A DNA stretch of 64,000 bases. It comes from Nocardia puris (lineage in GTDB: Bacteria > Actinomycetota > Actinomycetes > Mycobacteriales > Mycobacteriaceae). Positions 10,036 through 21,755 of this stretch are shown in pieces. The position numbers and the translations under genes are program-made. The stretch spans positions 372,001-436,000 of the forward strand of contig NZ_QNRE01000004.1 of NCBI RefSeq assembly GCF_003315035.1, written 5' to 3'. Under the pieces are notes generated by a model that was not told the DNA's origin, ran no database searches, and worked only from the letters and a program-made list of their open reading frames with translations. Numbering within the stretch: the stretch's first letter is position 1; every line of letters starts with the position of its first letter.

Positions 10036-10146
10036 TGTCCACCGATTCGTCCACAGGCCGTCGCGCGCGCTACTCACAGGCGGGTATCCACATCATCCAC
10101 ATCGATTCCACCCACAGGCCCTGACCTGGGCGGGGACCTGTTCATC

Positions 10147-10198
10147 CCTGTGGATTCCTCGAGGAGTCCGTGTGGAGTCCTCGAGGAATCCACCGGTT
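10147..10198. repeat. oriC direct repeat, copy 2
   Basis: Second copy of the 52-bp unit, with palindromes at 10152-10169 (GGATTCCTCGAGGAGTCC) and 10174-10191 (GGAGTCCTCGAGGAATCC). It differs from copy 1 at only a few positions. Confidence 0.9.
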
Positions 10199-10259
10199 CT
10201 CCACCGGATGGTGCACAGGTGTGAACAACTGGGTGAATCCGGTGGAACAACTCGAGGAC

Positions 10260-10324
10260 GACTCGAGGATGAACGGTGGACAGTTCGGGGCGCTCCACAG
10301 TCGTCCCCGATTCATCCTCGAGTC
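10260..10324. repeat. oriC inverted repeat with CTCGAG arms
   Basis: GACTCGAGGATGAA (10260-10273) is exactly complementary to TTCATCCTCGAGTC (10311-10324), with 37 nt between that include GGTGGACAG and CTCCACAG, two weak inverted DnaA-box-like motifs. Confidence 0.85.
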
Positions 10325-10396
10325 ACCCCACGGTCATCCCCACGCCACCACGCCTACTGACCAGCGACAACGGCCGCAGTCCACAGATTCCACAGT

Positions 10397-10446
10397 GCCT
10401 ACTACTACTTCAGTTCTTCTTCTAATAGATCTCTCTTCAAAACAGG
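10397..10446. other. AT-rich stretch, candidate DNA unwinding element
   Basis: This stretch is visibly AT-richer than its surroundings and starts with an ACT triplet run (10401-10409), directly after a TTCCACA motif (10388-10394). The arrangement resembles a DnaA box followed by DnaA-trio-type triplets. Function is inferred from position and composition only. Confidence 0.5.
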
Positions 10447-10720
10447 GTGTGTGGAAAGTCGGGCCGAGAGGGTCACGTCCGGATCGGGGCGAGTTACACA
10501 GGCAAGGAGGAGAAGGGACACGGCCGATCCGATGCGAGGGGCGGACTAGGTTCACGCGCCGCGCGCGGGTAGGTTTTATGTCGGCCGTCTGTGCCAGACT
10601 TCGATAGGCGGCCGGACACCCCCTGAGTAGAACCAAGGCTGACCATTGGGGTCGCCGGGCCACACGGCTCGCGCGCCGCGCAGGTACGGATCACGGAACC
10701 GGGAGAGGACAGATCGGGCG

Positions 10721-11896
10721 ATGGAGCTTGCCAGCATGAAGTTTCGGGTCGCTCGGGAGGATTTCGCCGAGTCGGTCGCCTGGGTCGCGCGCAGCCTGCC
10801 GTCCCGGCCTCCGGTGCCCGTGCTCGGCGGTGTGCTCCTGGTGGCCGGTGAGGACGGGCTGACCGTCTCGGGCTTCGACTACGAGGTCTCCGCGCAGATG
10901 CGCGTGGCGGCCGAGGTCGCGGGCCCCGGCGAGGTGCTGGTCTCCGGCCGGCTGCTCGCCGACATCACCAAGGCGCTGTCCAACAAGCCCGTCGACGTGT
11001 CCGTCGACGGCACCCGCGTGCTCATCACCTGTGGCAGCGCCAAGTTCTCGCTGCCCACCATGCCCGTCGAGGACTATCCCCAACTGCCCGAGGTCCCGCA
11101 GGTCACCGGTGAACTGGGTGTGGATGTGTTCGCCGAGGCGGTCGGCCAGGTCGCCGTCGCCGCGGGCCGCGACGACACGCTGCCCATGCTCACCGGCATC
11201 CGGGTCGAGATCGAGGGCTCCAAGGTCGTGCTGGCCGCCACCGACCGCTTCCGCCTCGCGGTGCGCCACATCGAATGGCAGCCCGCCCAGGCCGATATCG
11301 AGACCGCGGTGCTCATCCCGGCGCGCACGCTCTCGGAGTCGGCGAAGACCCTCGGCCCCTCCGACTCGCCCGTGCAGCTGTCGCTGGGGACCGGAGCGGG
11401 CTCCGACGGCCTGCTCGGCATCGTCAACGCGGGGCGCCGCACCACCACCCGCCTGCTGGACGCGGAATTCCCCAAGTTCCGCCAGTTGCTCCCCAAGGAG
11501 CACACCTCCCTGGCCACCCTCGAGGTCGCGGCTCTCACCGAGGCCATCAAGCGCGTGGCCCTGGTGGCCGAGCGCGGCGCGCAGGTGCGACTGGAGTTCT
11601 CCACAGAGGGCCTGCTGCTCTCGGCGGGCGGCGACGACGCGGGCCGTGCCGAGGAGTGGCTGGCCGCCGACTTCCGCGGTGAGTCGCTCACCATCGCGTT
11701 CAATCCCGGCTACCTGGTCGACGGACTGTCCGCGCTGCACGCCGACCGCGTGACCTTCGGGTTCACCACGCCCAGCCGTCCGGCGGTGCTGCTGCCCGCC
11801 GGCGAGGAGGAGCCCCAGGCGCTCGACTCCGGCGCGTTCGCGGCCCTGGACAGCCCGTACACCTACCTGTTGATGCCGGTCCGGCTCCCGGGCTGA
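10721..11896 (+). CDS. dnaN: DNA polymerase III beta subunit (sliding clamp)
   Basis: 391 residues from ATG 10721, with GGGAGAGGA ending 12 nt before; ATG 10736 (MKFRVARE) is an alternative. The protein forms the ring-shaped dimeric clamp that tethers DNA polymerase to DNA. Recognisable family segments include [16 protein letters not shown] near the N terminus, [28 protein letters not shown] in the middle and the C-terminal TYLLMPVRL. Length is normal. Confidence 0.97.
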   Translation: MELASMKFRVAREDFAESVAWVARSLPSRPPVPVLGGVLLVAGEDGLTVSGFDYEVSAQMRVAAEVAGPGEVLVSGRLLADITKALSNKPVDVSVDGTRVLITCGSAKFSLPTMPVEDYPQLPEVPQVTGELGVDVFAEAVGQVAVAAGRDDTLPMLTGIRVEIEGSKVVLAATDRFRLAVRHIEWQPAQADIETAVLIPARTLSESAKTLGPSDSPVQLSLGTGAGSDGLLGIVNAGRRTTTRLLDAEFPKFRQLLPKEHTSLATLEVAALTEAIKRVALVAERGAQVRLEFSTEGLLLSAGGDDAGRAEEWLAADFRGESLTIAFNPGYLVDGLSALHADRVTFGFTTPSRPAVLLPAGEEEPQALDSGAFAALDSPYTYLLMPVRLPG

Positions 11897-11916
11897 GCGC
11901 GGGTGCGCGATCGAGC

Positions 11917-11937
11917 GCCCCGCCTCGTCGGCGGGGC
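11917..11937 (+). terminator. Hairpin between dnaN and recF
   Basis: A perfect 8-bp stem GCCCCGCC / GGCGGGGC with a 5-nt loop ends 10 nt before the recF ATG. There is no T-tract, so it may act as an attenuator or mask the recF ribosome-binding site rather than terminate. Confidence 0.6.
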
Positions 11938-11947
11938 GGGCTAGCCG

Positions 11948-13132
11948 ATGTTCGTCCGGGCACTGTCGCTGCGTGATTTCCGCTCGTGGGAACACGTGGA
12001 GCTGGAGTTGTCCCCAGGCCGCACGGTATTCCTGGGGGCGAACGGCAACGGGAAGACGAATCTGCTGGAGGCGGCCGGCTACCTGGCCACCCTCGGCTCG
12101 CACCGGGTCGCCGCCGACGCGCCGCTGATCCGCATGGGCACCCAGCGCGCGCGGATCGGCGCGACGGTGGTGAACAACGGCCGGGAACTGCGCGTCGACA
12201 TGGAGCTCAACCAGGGCGCCGCGAACCGGGCGCAGATCAACCGTTCGCCGGTGCGCCGTTCGCGGGAGATCCTGGGGATACTCCAGACCGTACTGTTCGC
12301 ACCGGAGGATCTGGCGCTGGTGCGCGGCGATCCGGGAGAGCGGCGTCGCTTCATAGACGAGTTGTGCACAGCCCGTCTCCCCAGGCTGGCCGGTGTGCGC
12401 TCGGATTACGACCGGGTGCTGCGCCAGCGGTCGGCGCTGTTGAAATCCGCTGGGCGACAGGCCAGATCGCGCGCCGATCTGAGCACCCTGGACGTGTGGG
12501 ACGGGCACCTGGCCGGGCACGCGGCGGTGCTGCTGGGCCAGCGATTGCGGCTGGTCCACGACCTGTATCCCCATCTGGCGCAGGCGTATCGGTCCATCGC
12601 GCCCGAATCCCGGCCCGCCGCAATCGGTTACCGCAGTTCGTATCTGCCCCCCGAATTCCTCGATCCGGCGCGTTCTCCACAGCCCGACGACGCCGAGACG
12701 CTGGAGGCGATTCTGCTGCGCGAGCTGGCCGCGGCGCGTCCCAAGGAGCTCGACCGCGGCGTCTGCCTGGTCGGACCGCATCGTGACGATCTCGAGCTCA
12801 TGCTGGGTGACGCGCCCGCCAAGGGGTTCGCCAGTCACGGCGAATCCTGGTCGTTCGCGCTGGCGCTGCGGCTGGGCGCCTTCGACCTGCTGCGCGAGCA
12901 GGGCACCGAGCCGGTGCTCCTGCTCGACGACGTGTTCGCCGAACTGGACCGCCGCCGCCGCAAGGCGCTGGCCGCGGTGGCGGCGGGCGCGGAGCAGGTG
13001 TTGATCACCGCCGCCGTGCCGGAGGACGTGCCCGCGGAGCTGGAGGCCACACCCTTGCGCGTGGAGGCGGTGGGGGATGCCGCGCACCGGATCTCCCGCA
13101 TCGCCGAACCCACCCCGGGAACCGTCACCTGA
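11948..13132 (+). CDS. recF: DNA replication and repair protein RecF
   Basis: 394 residues. RecF is an ABC/SMC-like ATPase that loads RecA at single-strand gaps with RecO and RecR. Walker A GANGNGKT is at 30-37 and a signature-like [16 protein letters not shown] segment precedes Walker B ([13 protein letters not shown]). [11 protein letters not shown] is also diagnostic. The gene lacks a clear Shine-Dalgarno motif because a GC hairpin occupies that position. Confidence 0.96.
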   Translation: MFVRALSLRDFRSWEHVELELSPGRTVFLGANGNGKTNLLEAAGYLATLGSHRVAADAPLIRMGTQRARIGATVVNNGRELRVDMELNQGAANRAQINRSPVRRSREILGILQTVLFAPEDLALVRGDPGERRRFIDELCTARLPRLAGVRSDYDRVLRQRSALLKSAGRQARSRADLSTLDVWDGHLAGHAAVLLGQRLRLVHDLYPHLAQAYRSIAPESRPAAIGYRSSYLPPEFLDPARSPQPDDAETLEAILLRELAAARPKELDRGVCLVGPHRDDLELMLGDAPAKGFASHGESWSFALALRLGAFDLLREQGTEPVLLLDDVFAELDRRRRKALAAVAAGAEQVLITAAVPEDVPAELEATPLRVEAVGDAAHRISRIAEPTPGTVT

Positions 13133-13480
13133 CGATCTGTCCACAGGTAACCCCGATGTTGTGCACAGTTTCTCGGCCGCCACTGGACGCCGGATTCGTC
13201 GGCTGGTTCACGTACAGTGACCCGTACGCCGAGGTCCGCGGCGGTTCGCGGGTTCATCCCCAGGATCTGTGGATAACTTCGGCGGCGTGTCACCGCTCCC
13301 GTGCGGCGGCCGCGACCTCGCGGTCTCGGCCACCACCTGGGAAAAGTGCCACGAACAGGCGTTCGACCTCCGGGTCGGCGCGGTGCGGGCCCGGCGCGCG
13401 ACGCGCCGAACGAGACCGCGCGGCCTGGGGACAAACGGTGAGAACTGGGGACAAACCCCGCGGGTGAAGGGAGCCGGCTG
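13133..13480. other. recF-DUF721 spacer with DnaA-box-like motifs
   Basis: No gene is visible in these 350 bp. DnaA-box-like motifs lie at 13137-13145 (CTGTCCACA), 13159-13167 (TTGTGCACA) and 13268-13276 (TGTGGATAA, perfect on the minus strand). They may belong to an extended origin or titrate DnaA. Confidence 0.6.
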
Positions 13481-14044
13481 ATGAGCGAGCGGCAGGAACC
13501 CGTGCCCCAGCAGCCCGGTGGCGAACCGGAGCTGCGCGGCATCGACCTGGCCCGGCGCGCGCTGGAGGAGGCGCGCGCGGCCGCCAAGGCGAGCGGCAAA
13601 TCGGTGGGCCAGGGGCGCGCCTCGCCGGTCCGCAAACTGCGCACCGGCGCGCGCAAGCGTTCGGGATGGTCCGGCGCCCGCCCCGACGACCGCGATCCCC
13701 AGTTGCTCTCCCAGTTGGCCTCGCGCATCGCGAAGTCCAGGGGCTGGGACGGCAAGGTCGCCGAGGGCACGGTGTTCGGCCGGTGGGCCGGTGTGGTCGG
13801 CGAGGACATCGCCGCGCATGCCACGCCGGTCGCGCTGCGCGACGGGGTGCTGACCATCGCCGCCGAGTCCACCGCCTGGGCCACCCAGCTGCGCATGCTC
13901 CAGAGCCAGATCCTGGCCAAGATCAACGCGGCGGTCGGCCAGGGCGTGGTCACCCAGCTGAAGATCTCCGGGCCCGCGGCGCCGAGCTGGCGCAAGGGGG
14001 AGCGCCACATCAAGGGCCGCGGGCCGCGCGACACCTACGGCTGA
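13481..14044 (+). CDS. DUF721 (DciA-like) protein, Rv0004 type
   Basis: 187 residues, ATG with GAAGGGAG upstream. It matches the DUF721 protein that follows recF in Mycobacteriales. In mycobacteria and other bacteria lacking DnaC/DnaI, DUF721 (DciA) proteins help load or activate the replicative helicase. A basic, disordered N terminus (about 1-75) precedes the KH-like core ([39 protein letters not shown]). A second conserved part reads [22 protein letters not shown]. The operon is recF-DUF721, with a long spacer. Confidence 0.9.
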   Translation: MSERQEPVPQQPGGEPELRGIDLARRALEEARAAAKASGKSVGQGRASPVRKLRTGARKRSGWSGARPDDRDPQLLSQLASRIAKSRGWDGKVAEGTVFGRWAGVVGEDIAAHATPVALRDGVLTIAAESTAWATQLRMLQSQILAKINAAVGQGVVTQLKISGPAAPSWRKGERHIKGRGPRDTYG

Positions 14045-14113
14045 CCGGCCCTGGCGACTGTCCGGTACCTGGTGTTACGTTCATCCACACCATCCACCGG
14101 GGACCCACCATGT

Positions 14114-14129
14114 GGTTCCACGTGAAACG
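14114..14129. promoter_or_regulatory. Degenerate parS-like site
   Basis: GGTTCCACGTGAAACG has three mismatches to the parS palindrome and keeps the central CCACGTGAAAC. It lies between the DUF721 gene and the hydrolase. Confidence 0.5.
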
Positions 14130-14200
14130 CTCCCGACCCGATGCCGCGTCGGCCTGACGGCCGCGCGGTGCCGGCGACGGGCAGGAAAGGCGCAGCGACG

Positions 14201-15100
14201 ATGACCACCACCACCGCGGGACCGTTCCCCGCCGCGGCCACGGCCACGGTACGCCGTGGCGATGTGGACCTCGCGGTGTTCGAATGCGGTGATCCCCAGG
14301 GCATTCCGATCCTGCTGGTGCACGGCTGGCCCGACACGCACGTGCTGTGGAACGACGTCGCCGCCCGGCTGGCCGCCCGCTTCCGCATCCTCGCGGTCGA
14401 CAACCGCGGCGCGGGCGCGAGCAGCGTGCCCGATGACGTCGCGGCGTACCGGCTCGAGGAGCTGGCCGCCGACGTGCGTGCGGTCGCCGACGCGCTCTCG
14501 CCCGACCGCCCGGTGCACATCCTGGGCCACGACTGGGGTTCGGTCATCGGCTGGGAGCTGGTCGCCGACCCCGGCGCGGTGAGCCGCATCGCCTCGTTCA
14601 CCTCGGTCTCCGGCCCCAACCTGGACTTCCTGGGCGCCTACCTGCGCGGACCGCTCTCCCCGGCCCGGGTGCGCGGCGCGCTGGCCCAGAGCGTCGCGTC
14701 GGCCTACACCGTCGCGTTCCAGATCCCGGGGCTGCCGAATCCGGTGCTGCGCGCGCTGTCGAGCCGGTGGCCGCGCTTCCTGTCGTTCTTCGACGGACTC
14801 GACCCGGCCGTGGTGCGCACCGCGCCGACTCTGGAGCGCGACATGATCAACAACCTGAAGCTCTACCGCGCGAATATCCGTGCGCGCCTGGGCCGTCCGC
14901 ATCCGCGCCCGGTGGACGTGCCGGTGCAGCTGATCGTCTCGACCGGCGACCGCGCGGTGCGCCCGGTGGTGCACGCCGAGGCCGACCGCTGGGTCGCCGA
15001 CCTCACCCGCACCGAGATCCCGGCCCGGCACTGGTCGCCGTTCACCCATCCCGCCGAGCTGGCCGACCGCACCGCGGAGTTCGCCACGCGCCACGCGTGA
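14201..15100 (+). CDS. Alpha/beta hydrolase, epoxide hydrolase-like
   Basis: 299 residues from ATG 14201 (GGAAAGG 10 nt upstream). The fold is clear: oxyanion motif HGWPD, nucleophile elbow GHDWGS with an aspartate, and a late histidine in RHWSPFTHP. An Asp nucleophile fits the epoxide hydrolase/haloalkane dehalogenase branch, and the sequence is close to the N-terminal domain of mycobacterial EphD but without its C-terminal SDR domain. The substrate is unknown. The gene is inserted between the replication genes recF-DUF721 and gyrB, where Mycobacterium has none, so it is probably a lineage-specific insertion. Confidence 0.85.
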   Translation: MTTTTAGPFPAAATATVRRGDVDLAVFECGDPQGIPILLVHGWPDTHVLWNDVAARLAARFRILAVDNRGAGASSVPDDVAAYRLEELAADVRAVADALSPDRPVHILGHDWGSVIGWELVADPGAVSRIASFTSVSGPNLDFLGAYLRGPLSPARVRGALAQSVASAYTVAFQIPGLPNPVLRALSSRWPRFLSFFDGLDPAVVRTAPTLERDMINNLKLYRANIRARLGRPHPRPVDVPVQLIVSTGDRAVRPVVHAEADRWVADLTRTEIPARHWSPFTHPAELADRTAEFATRHA

Positions 15101-15208
15101 GCGAACGGATACGCCGGCTCGCCGCGCGCACGCAGCTGAGCGTCAGCGCGGCGGAGACGTGAGCGAACGTGGCGAGCGAACGGATATGCCAGTGCTCCGC
15201 GCGCACCG
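15099..15208. repeat. Imperfect direct repeat in the hydrolase-gyrB spacer
   Basis: A unit starting GAGCGAACGGATA occurs at 15099-15132 and again at 15174-15208 (offset 75 bp), both ending near CCGCGCGCAC. The rest of the spacer to 15543 (about 330 bp) shows no gene; it should hold the gyrB promoter, which I cannot place. Confidence 0.6.
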
Positions 15209-15408
15209 GGGCCCAGTGTCGGCGAGGCGGAACCACGCGCCGCGAGCGGCCGCCGGGCACACCGGTCTGAGAACATCGGAGAGTCCCTGAAACCGTCGCG
15301 AGGCGGACCGGACACGTCGAGATCCGATTTCTCGCAGCCACGACGCCGTCAGGGGTGTCGTAGGTGCATTGTGAGTCGGGTCTACCAGTAGGATGGTGGC
15401 GTAACTAG

Positions 15409-17583
<2,175 letters not shown>

Positions 17584-17632
17584 TGCGCGCGTGCCAACGC
17601 CCCGACACGTCCTGCCCTTCTGAGGAGACTTC

Positions 17633-20146
17633 ATGACCGAGACCACGCTGCCCCCGAACGGCGGTGCGGGCGACCGGATCGAACCGGTCGACATCCAGAA
17701 CGAAATGCAGAGCAGCTACATCGATTACGCGATGAGCGTGATCGTGGGCCGCGCGCTGCCCGATGTGCGCGACGGCCTCAAGCCGGTGCACCGGCGCGTG
17801 CTCTACGCCATGTACGACAACGGCTACCGGCCCGACCGCGGGTACGTGAAGTCGGCCCGCCCGGTCGCCGAGACCATGGGCAACTACCACCCGCACGGTG
17901 ACGCGTCGATCTACGACACCCTGGTCCGCATGGCCCAGCCGTGGTCGCTGCGCTACCCGCTGGTGGACGGGCAGGGCAACTTCGGTTCGCGCGGCAACGA
18001 CGGCGCGGCCGCCATGCGCTACACCGAGTGCCGCCTGACCCCGCTCGCGATGGAGATGCTGCGCGAGATCGACCACGAGACGGTCGATTTCACGCCGAAC
18101 TACGACGGCCGCTCGATGGAGCCGACCGTGCTGCCGAGCCGGGTGCCGAACCTGCTGATGAACGGCAGCAACGGCATCGCGGTCGGTATGGCGACCAATA
18201 TCCCGCCGCACAACCTGACCGAGCTGGCCGAGGCCATCTACTGGGCGCTGGAGAACTACGACGCCGATGAGGAAGCCACCCTCGCCGCGTGCATGGAGCG
18301 GGTGAAGGGCCCCGACTTCCCGACCCACGGCCTGATCGTCGGCAGCCAGGGCATCCACGACGCCTACACCACCGGCCGCGGTTCCATCCGCATGCGCGGT
18401 GTGGTGGAGATCGAGGAGGACAACCGGGGCCGCACCACGATCGTCATCACCGAGCTGCCCTACCAGGTCAACACCGACAACTTCATCAACTCGATCGCCG
18501 AGCAGGTGAAGGACGGCAAGATCGCCGGCATCTCCGATATCCACGACGAGTCCTCCGACCGCGCGGGCCTGCGCATCGTGGTGACGGTCAAGCGCGACGC
18601 CGTCGCCAAGGTGGTGCTGAACAACCTCTACAAGCACACCCAGCTGCAGACCAGCTTCGGCGCCAACATGCTGTCCATCGTGGACGGGGTGCCGCGCACG
18701 CTGCGCCTGGATCAGATGATCCGCTACTACGTGGAACATCAGCTCGAAGTGATCATCCGGCGCACCCGCTACCTGCTGCGCAAGGCCGAGGAGCGGGCCC
18801 ACATCCTGCGCGGCCTGGTCAAGGCGCTCGACGCGCTGGACGAGGTCATCGCCCTGATCCGGCGCTCGGCCAACACCGACACCGCGCGCACCGGCCTGAT
18901 GCAGTTGCTCGACATCGACGAGATCCAGGCCACCGCGATCCTGGACATGCAGCTGCGGCGCCTCTCGGCCCTGGAGCGGCAGAAGATCGTCGACGAACTG
19001 GCCAAGATCGAGGCCGAGATCGCCGACCTCAAGGACATCCTGGACAAGCCGGAGCGCCAGCGCGCGATCGTGCGCGACGAGCTCGCCGAGATCGTGGACA
19101 AGTACGGCGACGAGCGGCGCACCCAGATCGTCTCCGCCGACGGCGATGTCGCCGACGAGGATCTGATCGCCCGCGAGGACGTGGTCGTCACGATCACCGA
19201 GACCGGCTACGCCAAGCGCACCAAGACCGACCTGTACCGCTCGCAGAAGCGCGGCGGCAAGGGCGTGCAGGGCGCGGGCCTCAAGCAGGACGACATCGTC
19301 AAGCACTTCTTCGTGACGTCCACGCACGACTGGCTGCTGTTCTTCACCAACAAGGGCCGGGTGTACCGGGCCAAGGCCTACGAGCTGCCCGAGGCCAACC
19401 GCACCGCGCGTGGCCAGCACGTGGCGAATCTGCTGGCGTTCCAGCCCGATGAGCGGATCGCCCAGATCATCCAGATCAAGTCCTACAACGACGCGCCCTA
19501 CCTGGTGCTGGCCACCCGCAACGGCCTGGTCAAGAAGTCGCGCCTGGTCGATTTCGACTCCAACCGCAGCGGCGGCATCGTCGCGGTGAACCTGCGCGAT
19601 TCCGACGAGCTGGTCGGTGCGGTGCTGTGCTCGGCCGACGACGACCTGCTGCTGGTCTCGGCGCAGGGCCAGTCGATCCGCTTCTCCGCCACCGACGAGG
19701 CGCTGCGCCCGATGGGCCGCGCCACCTCCGGTGTGCAGGGCATGCGGTTCAACGCCGAGGACGAGCTGCTCTCGCTCAACGTGGTGCGTCCGGACACGTA
19801 TCTGCTGGTGGCGACGTCCGGCGGCTACGCCAAGCGGACCGCCATCGAGGAGTACACGGCCCAGGGCCGCGGCGGTAAAGGCGTATTGACTATCCAGTTC
19901 GACGCCCGGCGTGGCACCCTGGTCGGTGCGCTCATCGTCGACGACGAGGATGAGTTGTACGCGATCACGTCCGGCGGTGGCGTCATCCGGACGGCGGCCA
20001 AGCAGGTTCGTAAGGCGGGACGACAGACCAAGGGCGTGCGATTGATGAACCTCGCCGAGGGCGATACGTTGCTTGCTATCGCGCGCAATGCCGACGAACC
20101 CGACGCGGTCGACGGCGGCGACGACACCGGTTCCTCTCAGCAGTAA
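17633..20146 (+). CDS. gyrA: DNA gyrase subunit A
   Basis: 837 residues, GAGGAG before the ATG. GyrA holds the breakage-reunion domain and the DNA-wrapping beta-pinwheel. The catalytic tyrosine is Tyr130 (AAMRYTE). The quinolone-resistance region reads HGDASIYDT at residues 88-96, with Ala91, Ser92 and Asp95, that is, no classical resistance substitution. The GyrA box QKRGGKG is present near residue 540, a slight variant of QRRGGKG. The C-terminal tail is acidic. No intein is present. Confidence 0.98.
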   Translation: MTETTLPPNGGAGDRIEPVDIQNEMQSSYIDYAMSVIVGRALPDVRDGLKPVHRRVLYAMYDNGYRPDRGYVKSARPVAETMGNYHPHGDASIYDTLVRMAQPWSLRYPLVDGQGNFGSRGNDGAAAMRYTECRLTPLAMEMLREIDHETVDFTPNYDGRSMEPTVLPSRVPNLLMNGSNGIAVGMATNIPPHNLTELAEAIYWALENYDADEEATLAACMERVKGPDFPTHGLIVGSQGIHDAYTTGRGSIRMRGVVEIEEDNRGRTTIVITELPYQVNTDNFINSIAEQVKDGKIAGISDIHDESSDRAGLRIVVTVKRDAVAKVVLNNLYKHTQLQTSFGANMLSIVDGVPRTLRLDQMIRYYVEHQLEVIIRRTRYLLRKAEERAHILRGLVKALDALDEVIALIRRSANTDTARTGLMQLLDIDEIQATAILDMQLRRLSALERQKIVDELAKIEAEIADLKDILDKPERQRAIVRDELAEIVDKYGDERRTQIVSADGDVADEDLIAREDVVVTITETGYAKRTKTDLYRSQKRGGKGVQGAGLKQDDIVKHFFVTSTHDWLLFFTNKGRVYRAKAYELPEANRTARGQHVANLLAFQPDERIAQIIQIKSYNDAPYLVLATRNGLVKKSRLVDFDSNRSGGIVAVNLRDSDELVGAVLCSADDDLLLVSAQGQSIRFSATDEALRPMGRATSGVQGMRFNAEDELLSLNVVRPDTYLLVATSGGYAKRTAIEEYTAQGRGGKGVLTIQFDARRGTLVGALIVDDEDELYAITSGGGVIRTAAKQVRKAGRQTKGVRLMNLAEGDTLLAIARNADEPDAVDGGDDTGSSQQ

Positions 20147-20185
20147 CCCACAAGCGGCGGCAACGAACGGATCTGAGGATTCCCA

Positions 20186-21202
20186 TTGACCACTCCGAAT
20201 CAGCCGAATGACGGGCACCAGAGCAACGGTGTGACCGAGCGGATCGCACCGTCCCCGATTCCGCCGCGGCCGATCCCCCGGCCGAGCGGTACGGCCGAGA
20301 ACGGACCGCAAGGCGGGGGCCAGCCGCACGAGGCGCCCGGCAATCCGGGTCCCGAGGGCGGCGAGGCGCCGCAGGAGGGCTTCGACCAGGAGACGGTGCG
20401 GATGGGTCAGTCCGAGCAGGCGAAGGGCCCCGAGTCGGGGCCCAAGCCCGGCGCGGGCGGCCAGTCGCAGTACAAGGAGGGTTGGTCGCAGCTACCGCAG
20501 CGGGAGCCGCAGTCCAACCTGTACCGGCCCGGTCAGTCGCCGGTGTCGGGGCGACCGCCGGCCAGCGGCAACGGTGGCGGTGTCGGGCTCGGCGGCGGCG
20601 TCTCCAACGCGCGCACCACGGCCGACCTGGCCGCCAAGGCCGCGCGCAAGGAAGCCGCGATGGTGAAGTCCGTCGGCATCGACGGGCCCACCCGCAGCAT
20701 CGCCCGCCCGGAACTCATCAAGGACATGCCCGACCTGTCCGAGATCCGGCACCCGCTGCCGCCCTCCGAACCCGCCGCGCCGTCGGCGCCCACGCCGTCC
20801 TCGCCCGCCATGCCGGTCGCCGTCGCGGCCACCGTGTCGGGCGACCCGCTGCGCGCCACCGTGCAGGTCCGCCGCATCGACCCCTGGTCGACGCTGAAGA
20901 TCTCGCTGGTGATCAGCGCGTCGCTGTTCGTGGTGTGGATGCTGGCCGTCGCGATCCTCTACATCGTGCTGGCCGGTATGGGCGTGTGGGAGCGGCTCAA
21001 CAACACCTTCACCGACATGGTGTCGCAGGAGAGCGGCTCCGTCGGCCTGATCGACGCGGGCACCGTGTTCGGGTACGCCGGTGTGATCGGGTTGATCAAC
21101 GTCGTGCTGTTCACCGCCCTGGGCACCGTGGCGGCGTTCATCTACAACCAGTGCTGCGACCTGGTCGGCGGAATCCAGGTCACGCTGGCCGACCCGGACT
21201 AG
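20186..21202 (+). CDS. DUF3566 membrane protein, Rv0007 type
   Basis: 338 residues from a TTG start preceded by GAGGA. The first about 235 residues are proline/glycine-rich and disordered. The C-terminal domain begins at VRRIDPWSTLKISLVISASLFVVWMLAVAIL (first membrane helix) and ends with a second helix (GVIGLINVVLFTALGTVAAFIYNQ) and the family tail GGIQVTLADPD. The gene is in its usual place after gyrA and before tRNA-Ile. Its function is not established; a division or envelope role is commonly assumed for actinobacterial homologues. Confidence 0.9.
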   Translation: MTTPNQPNDGHQSNGVTERIAPSPIPPRPIPRPSGTAENGPQGGGQPHEAPGNPGPEGGEAPQEGFDQETVRMGQSEQAKGPESGPKPGAGGQSQYKEGWSQLPQREPQSNLYRPGQSPVSGRPPASGNGGGVGLGGGVSNARTTADLAAKAARKEAAMVKSVGIDGPTRSIARPELIKDMPDLSEIRHPLPPSEPAAPSAPTPSSPAMPVAVAATVSGDPLRATVQVRRIDPWSTLKISLVISASLFVVWMLAVAILYIVLAGMGVWERLNNTFTDMVSQESGSVGLIDAGTVFGYAGVIGLINVVLFTALGTVAAFIYNQCCDLVGGIQVTLADPD

Positions 21203-21218
21203 TCCGGTCTGGACGATG

Positions 21219-21255
21219 ACGGCCGGTGTCCGCGAGCTTTGCGGACACCGGCCGT
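21219..21255 (+). terminator. Strong hairpin after the gyrase operon
   Basis: A perfect 15-bp stem, ACGGCCGGTGTCCGC paired with GCGGACACCGGCCGT, has a 7-nt loop. It starts 17 nt after the DUF3566 stop. No run of T follows, as is usual for actinobacterial terminators. Confidence 0.85.
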
Positions 21256-21364
21256 TCCTGTTCCGGGGGGAGTTCCGCGCGGTATCGGGTGCACTCCGAT
21301 CGCCCGCCCAGGGGCTCGCCCGCCCGTTCGGGCAACGCCCGTTTCGGGCCCTTTACCAGCCGTT

Positions 21365-21394
21365 TTGGTTCGGTGGGCGGGTGTTGTGTAGTCT
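21365..21394 (+). promoter_or_regulatory. Probable promoter of tRNA-Ile
   Basis: TTGGTT (21365-21370) and TAGTCT (21389-21394) are spaced by 18 bp and end 36 nt before the tRNA. Confidence 0.5.
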
Positions 21395-21430
21395 CTACTG
21401 GTCCGGCCAGCACGGACACGATCGGAACAC

Positions 21431-21504
21431 GGGCCTATAGCTCAGGCGGTTAGAGCGCTTCGCTGATAACGAAGAGGTCGGAGGTTCAAGTCCTCCTAGG
21501 CCCA
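21431..21504 (+). tRNA. ileT: tRNA-Ile (GAT)
   Basis: 74 nt including the discriminator A. Acceptor GGGCCTA pairs with TAGGCCC; the anticodon loop CTGATAA gives GAT; the T arm contains GGTTCAAGTCC. CCA is not encoded in full. It sits after the gyrase operon, as in Mycobacterium, and not in an rRNA operon. Confidence 0.97.
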
Positions 21505-21533
21505 CTCCCGAACATCACAGTAGGGTGGGAACC

Positions 21534-21641
21534 ATGAAAATTCTCCTGACGCTCGGCGTCGCGGTGGCGGTTCTCCTCGGCATCTCCAAGCTGCGCAAGC
21601 GCGACGACGCCGACCTCTGGCACGAGGTCACCACCCGCTGA
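21534..21641 (+). CDS. DLW-39 family small protein
   Basis: 35 residues: a hydrophobic N-terminal segment (MKILLTLGVAVAVLLGISK) followed by KRDDADLWHEVTTR. The DADLWHE motif is the signature of the DLW-39 family of about 39-residue actinobacterial proteins encoded beside tRNA-Ile and tRNA-Ala. GGTGGGA lies 4 nt before the ATG. The likely topology is one membrane helix with a charged cytoplasmic tail. The function is unknown. Confidence 0.9.
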   Translation: MKILLTLGVAVAVLLGISKLRKRDDADLWHEVTTR

Positions 21642-21654
21642 CTCACCCGATCCC

Positions 21655-21727
21655 GGGGCCTTAGCTCAATTGGCAGAGCACCGCCTTTGCAAGGCGGGGG
21701 TTAGGGGTTCGATTCCCCTAGGCTCCA
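21655..21727 (+). tRNA. alaT: tRNA-Ala (TGC)
   Basis: 73 nt. Acceptor GGGGCCT pairs with AGGCTCC (one G-T pair); anticodon loop TTTGCAA gives TGC; T arm GGTTCGATTCC. It is separated from tRNA-Ile by the DLW-39 gene. Confidence 0.97.
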
Positions 21728-21755
21728 CTCGATGGCGGACCCATGCCCACCGAGG

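Larger units (their letters stand above)
9980..10720. other. oriC: Origin of chromosomal replication (oriC)
   Basis: This 740-bp gene-free interval between dnaA and dnaN is the expected oriC position in Mycobacteriales. DnaA-box-like 9-mers include 9986 TGTGGATTC, 10008 TGTGGAGTC, 10035 TTGTCCACC, 10047 TCGTCCACA, 10084 GTATCCACA, 10093 TCATCCACA, 10149 TGTGGATTC, 10171 TGTGGAGTC and 10197 TTCTCCACC, with weaker ones to about 10395. Boxes are interleaved with CTCGAG-centred palindromes, and an AT-rich stretch begins near 10397. Experimental start sites are not inferable. Confidence 0.93.

Noticed and set aside
7633..10077. Minus-strand frame of 814 codons opposite dnaA
   Set aside because: Antisense shadow; it also crosses the dnaA terminator.
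17887..17925. Possible quinolone resistance change in gyrA
   Set aside because: The region reads HGDASIYDT with Ala, Ser and Asp at the critical positions, which is the sensitive type.
21431..21727. tRNA-Ile and tRNA-Ala as part of an rRNA operon
   Set aside because: They are separated by a small coding gene and no rRNA sequence is nearby; the layout matches the gyrase-linked tRNA pair of Mycobacteriales.
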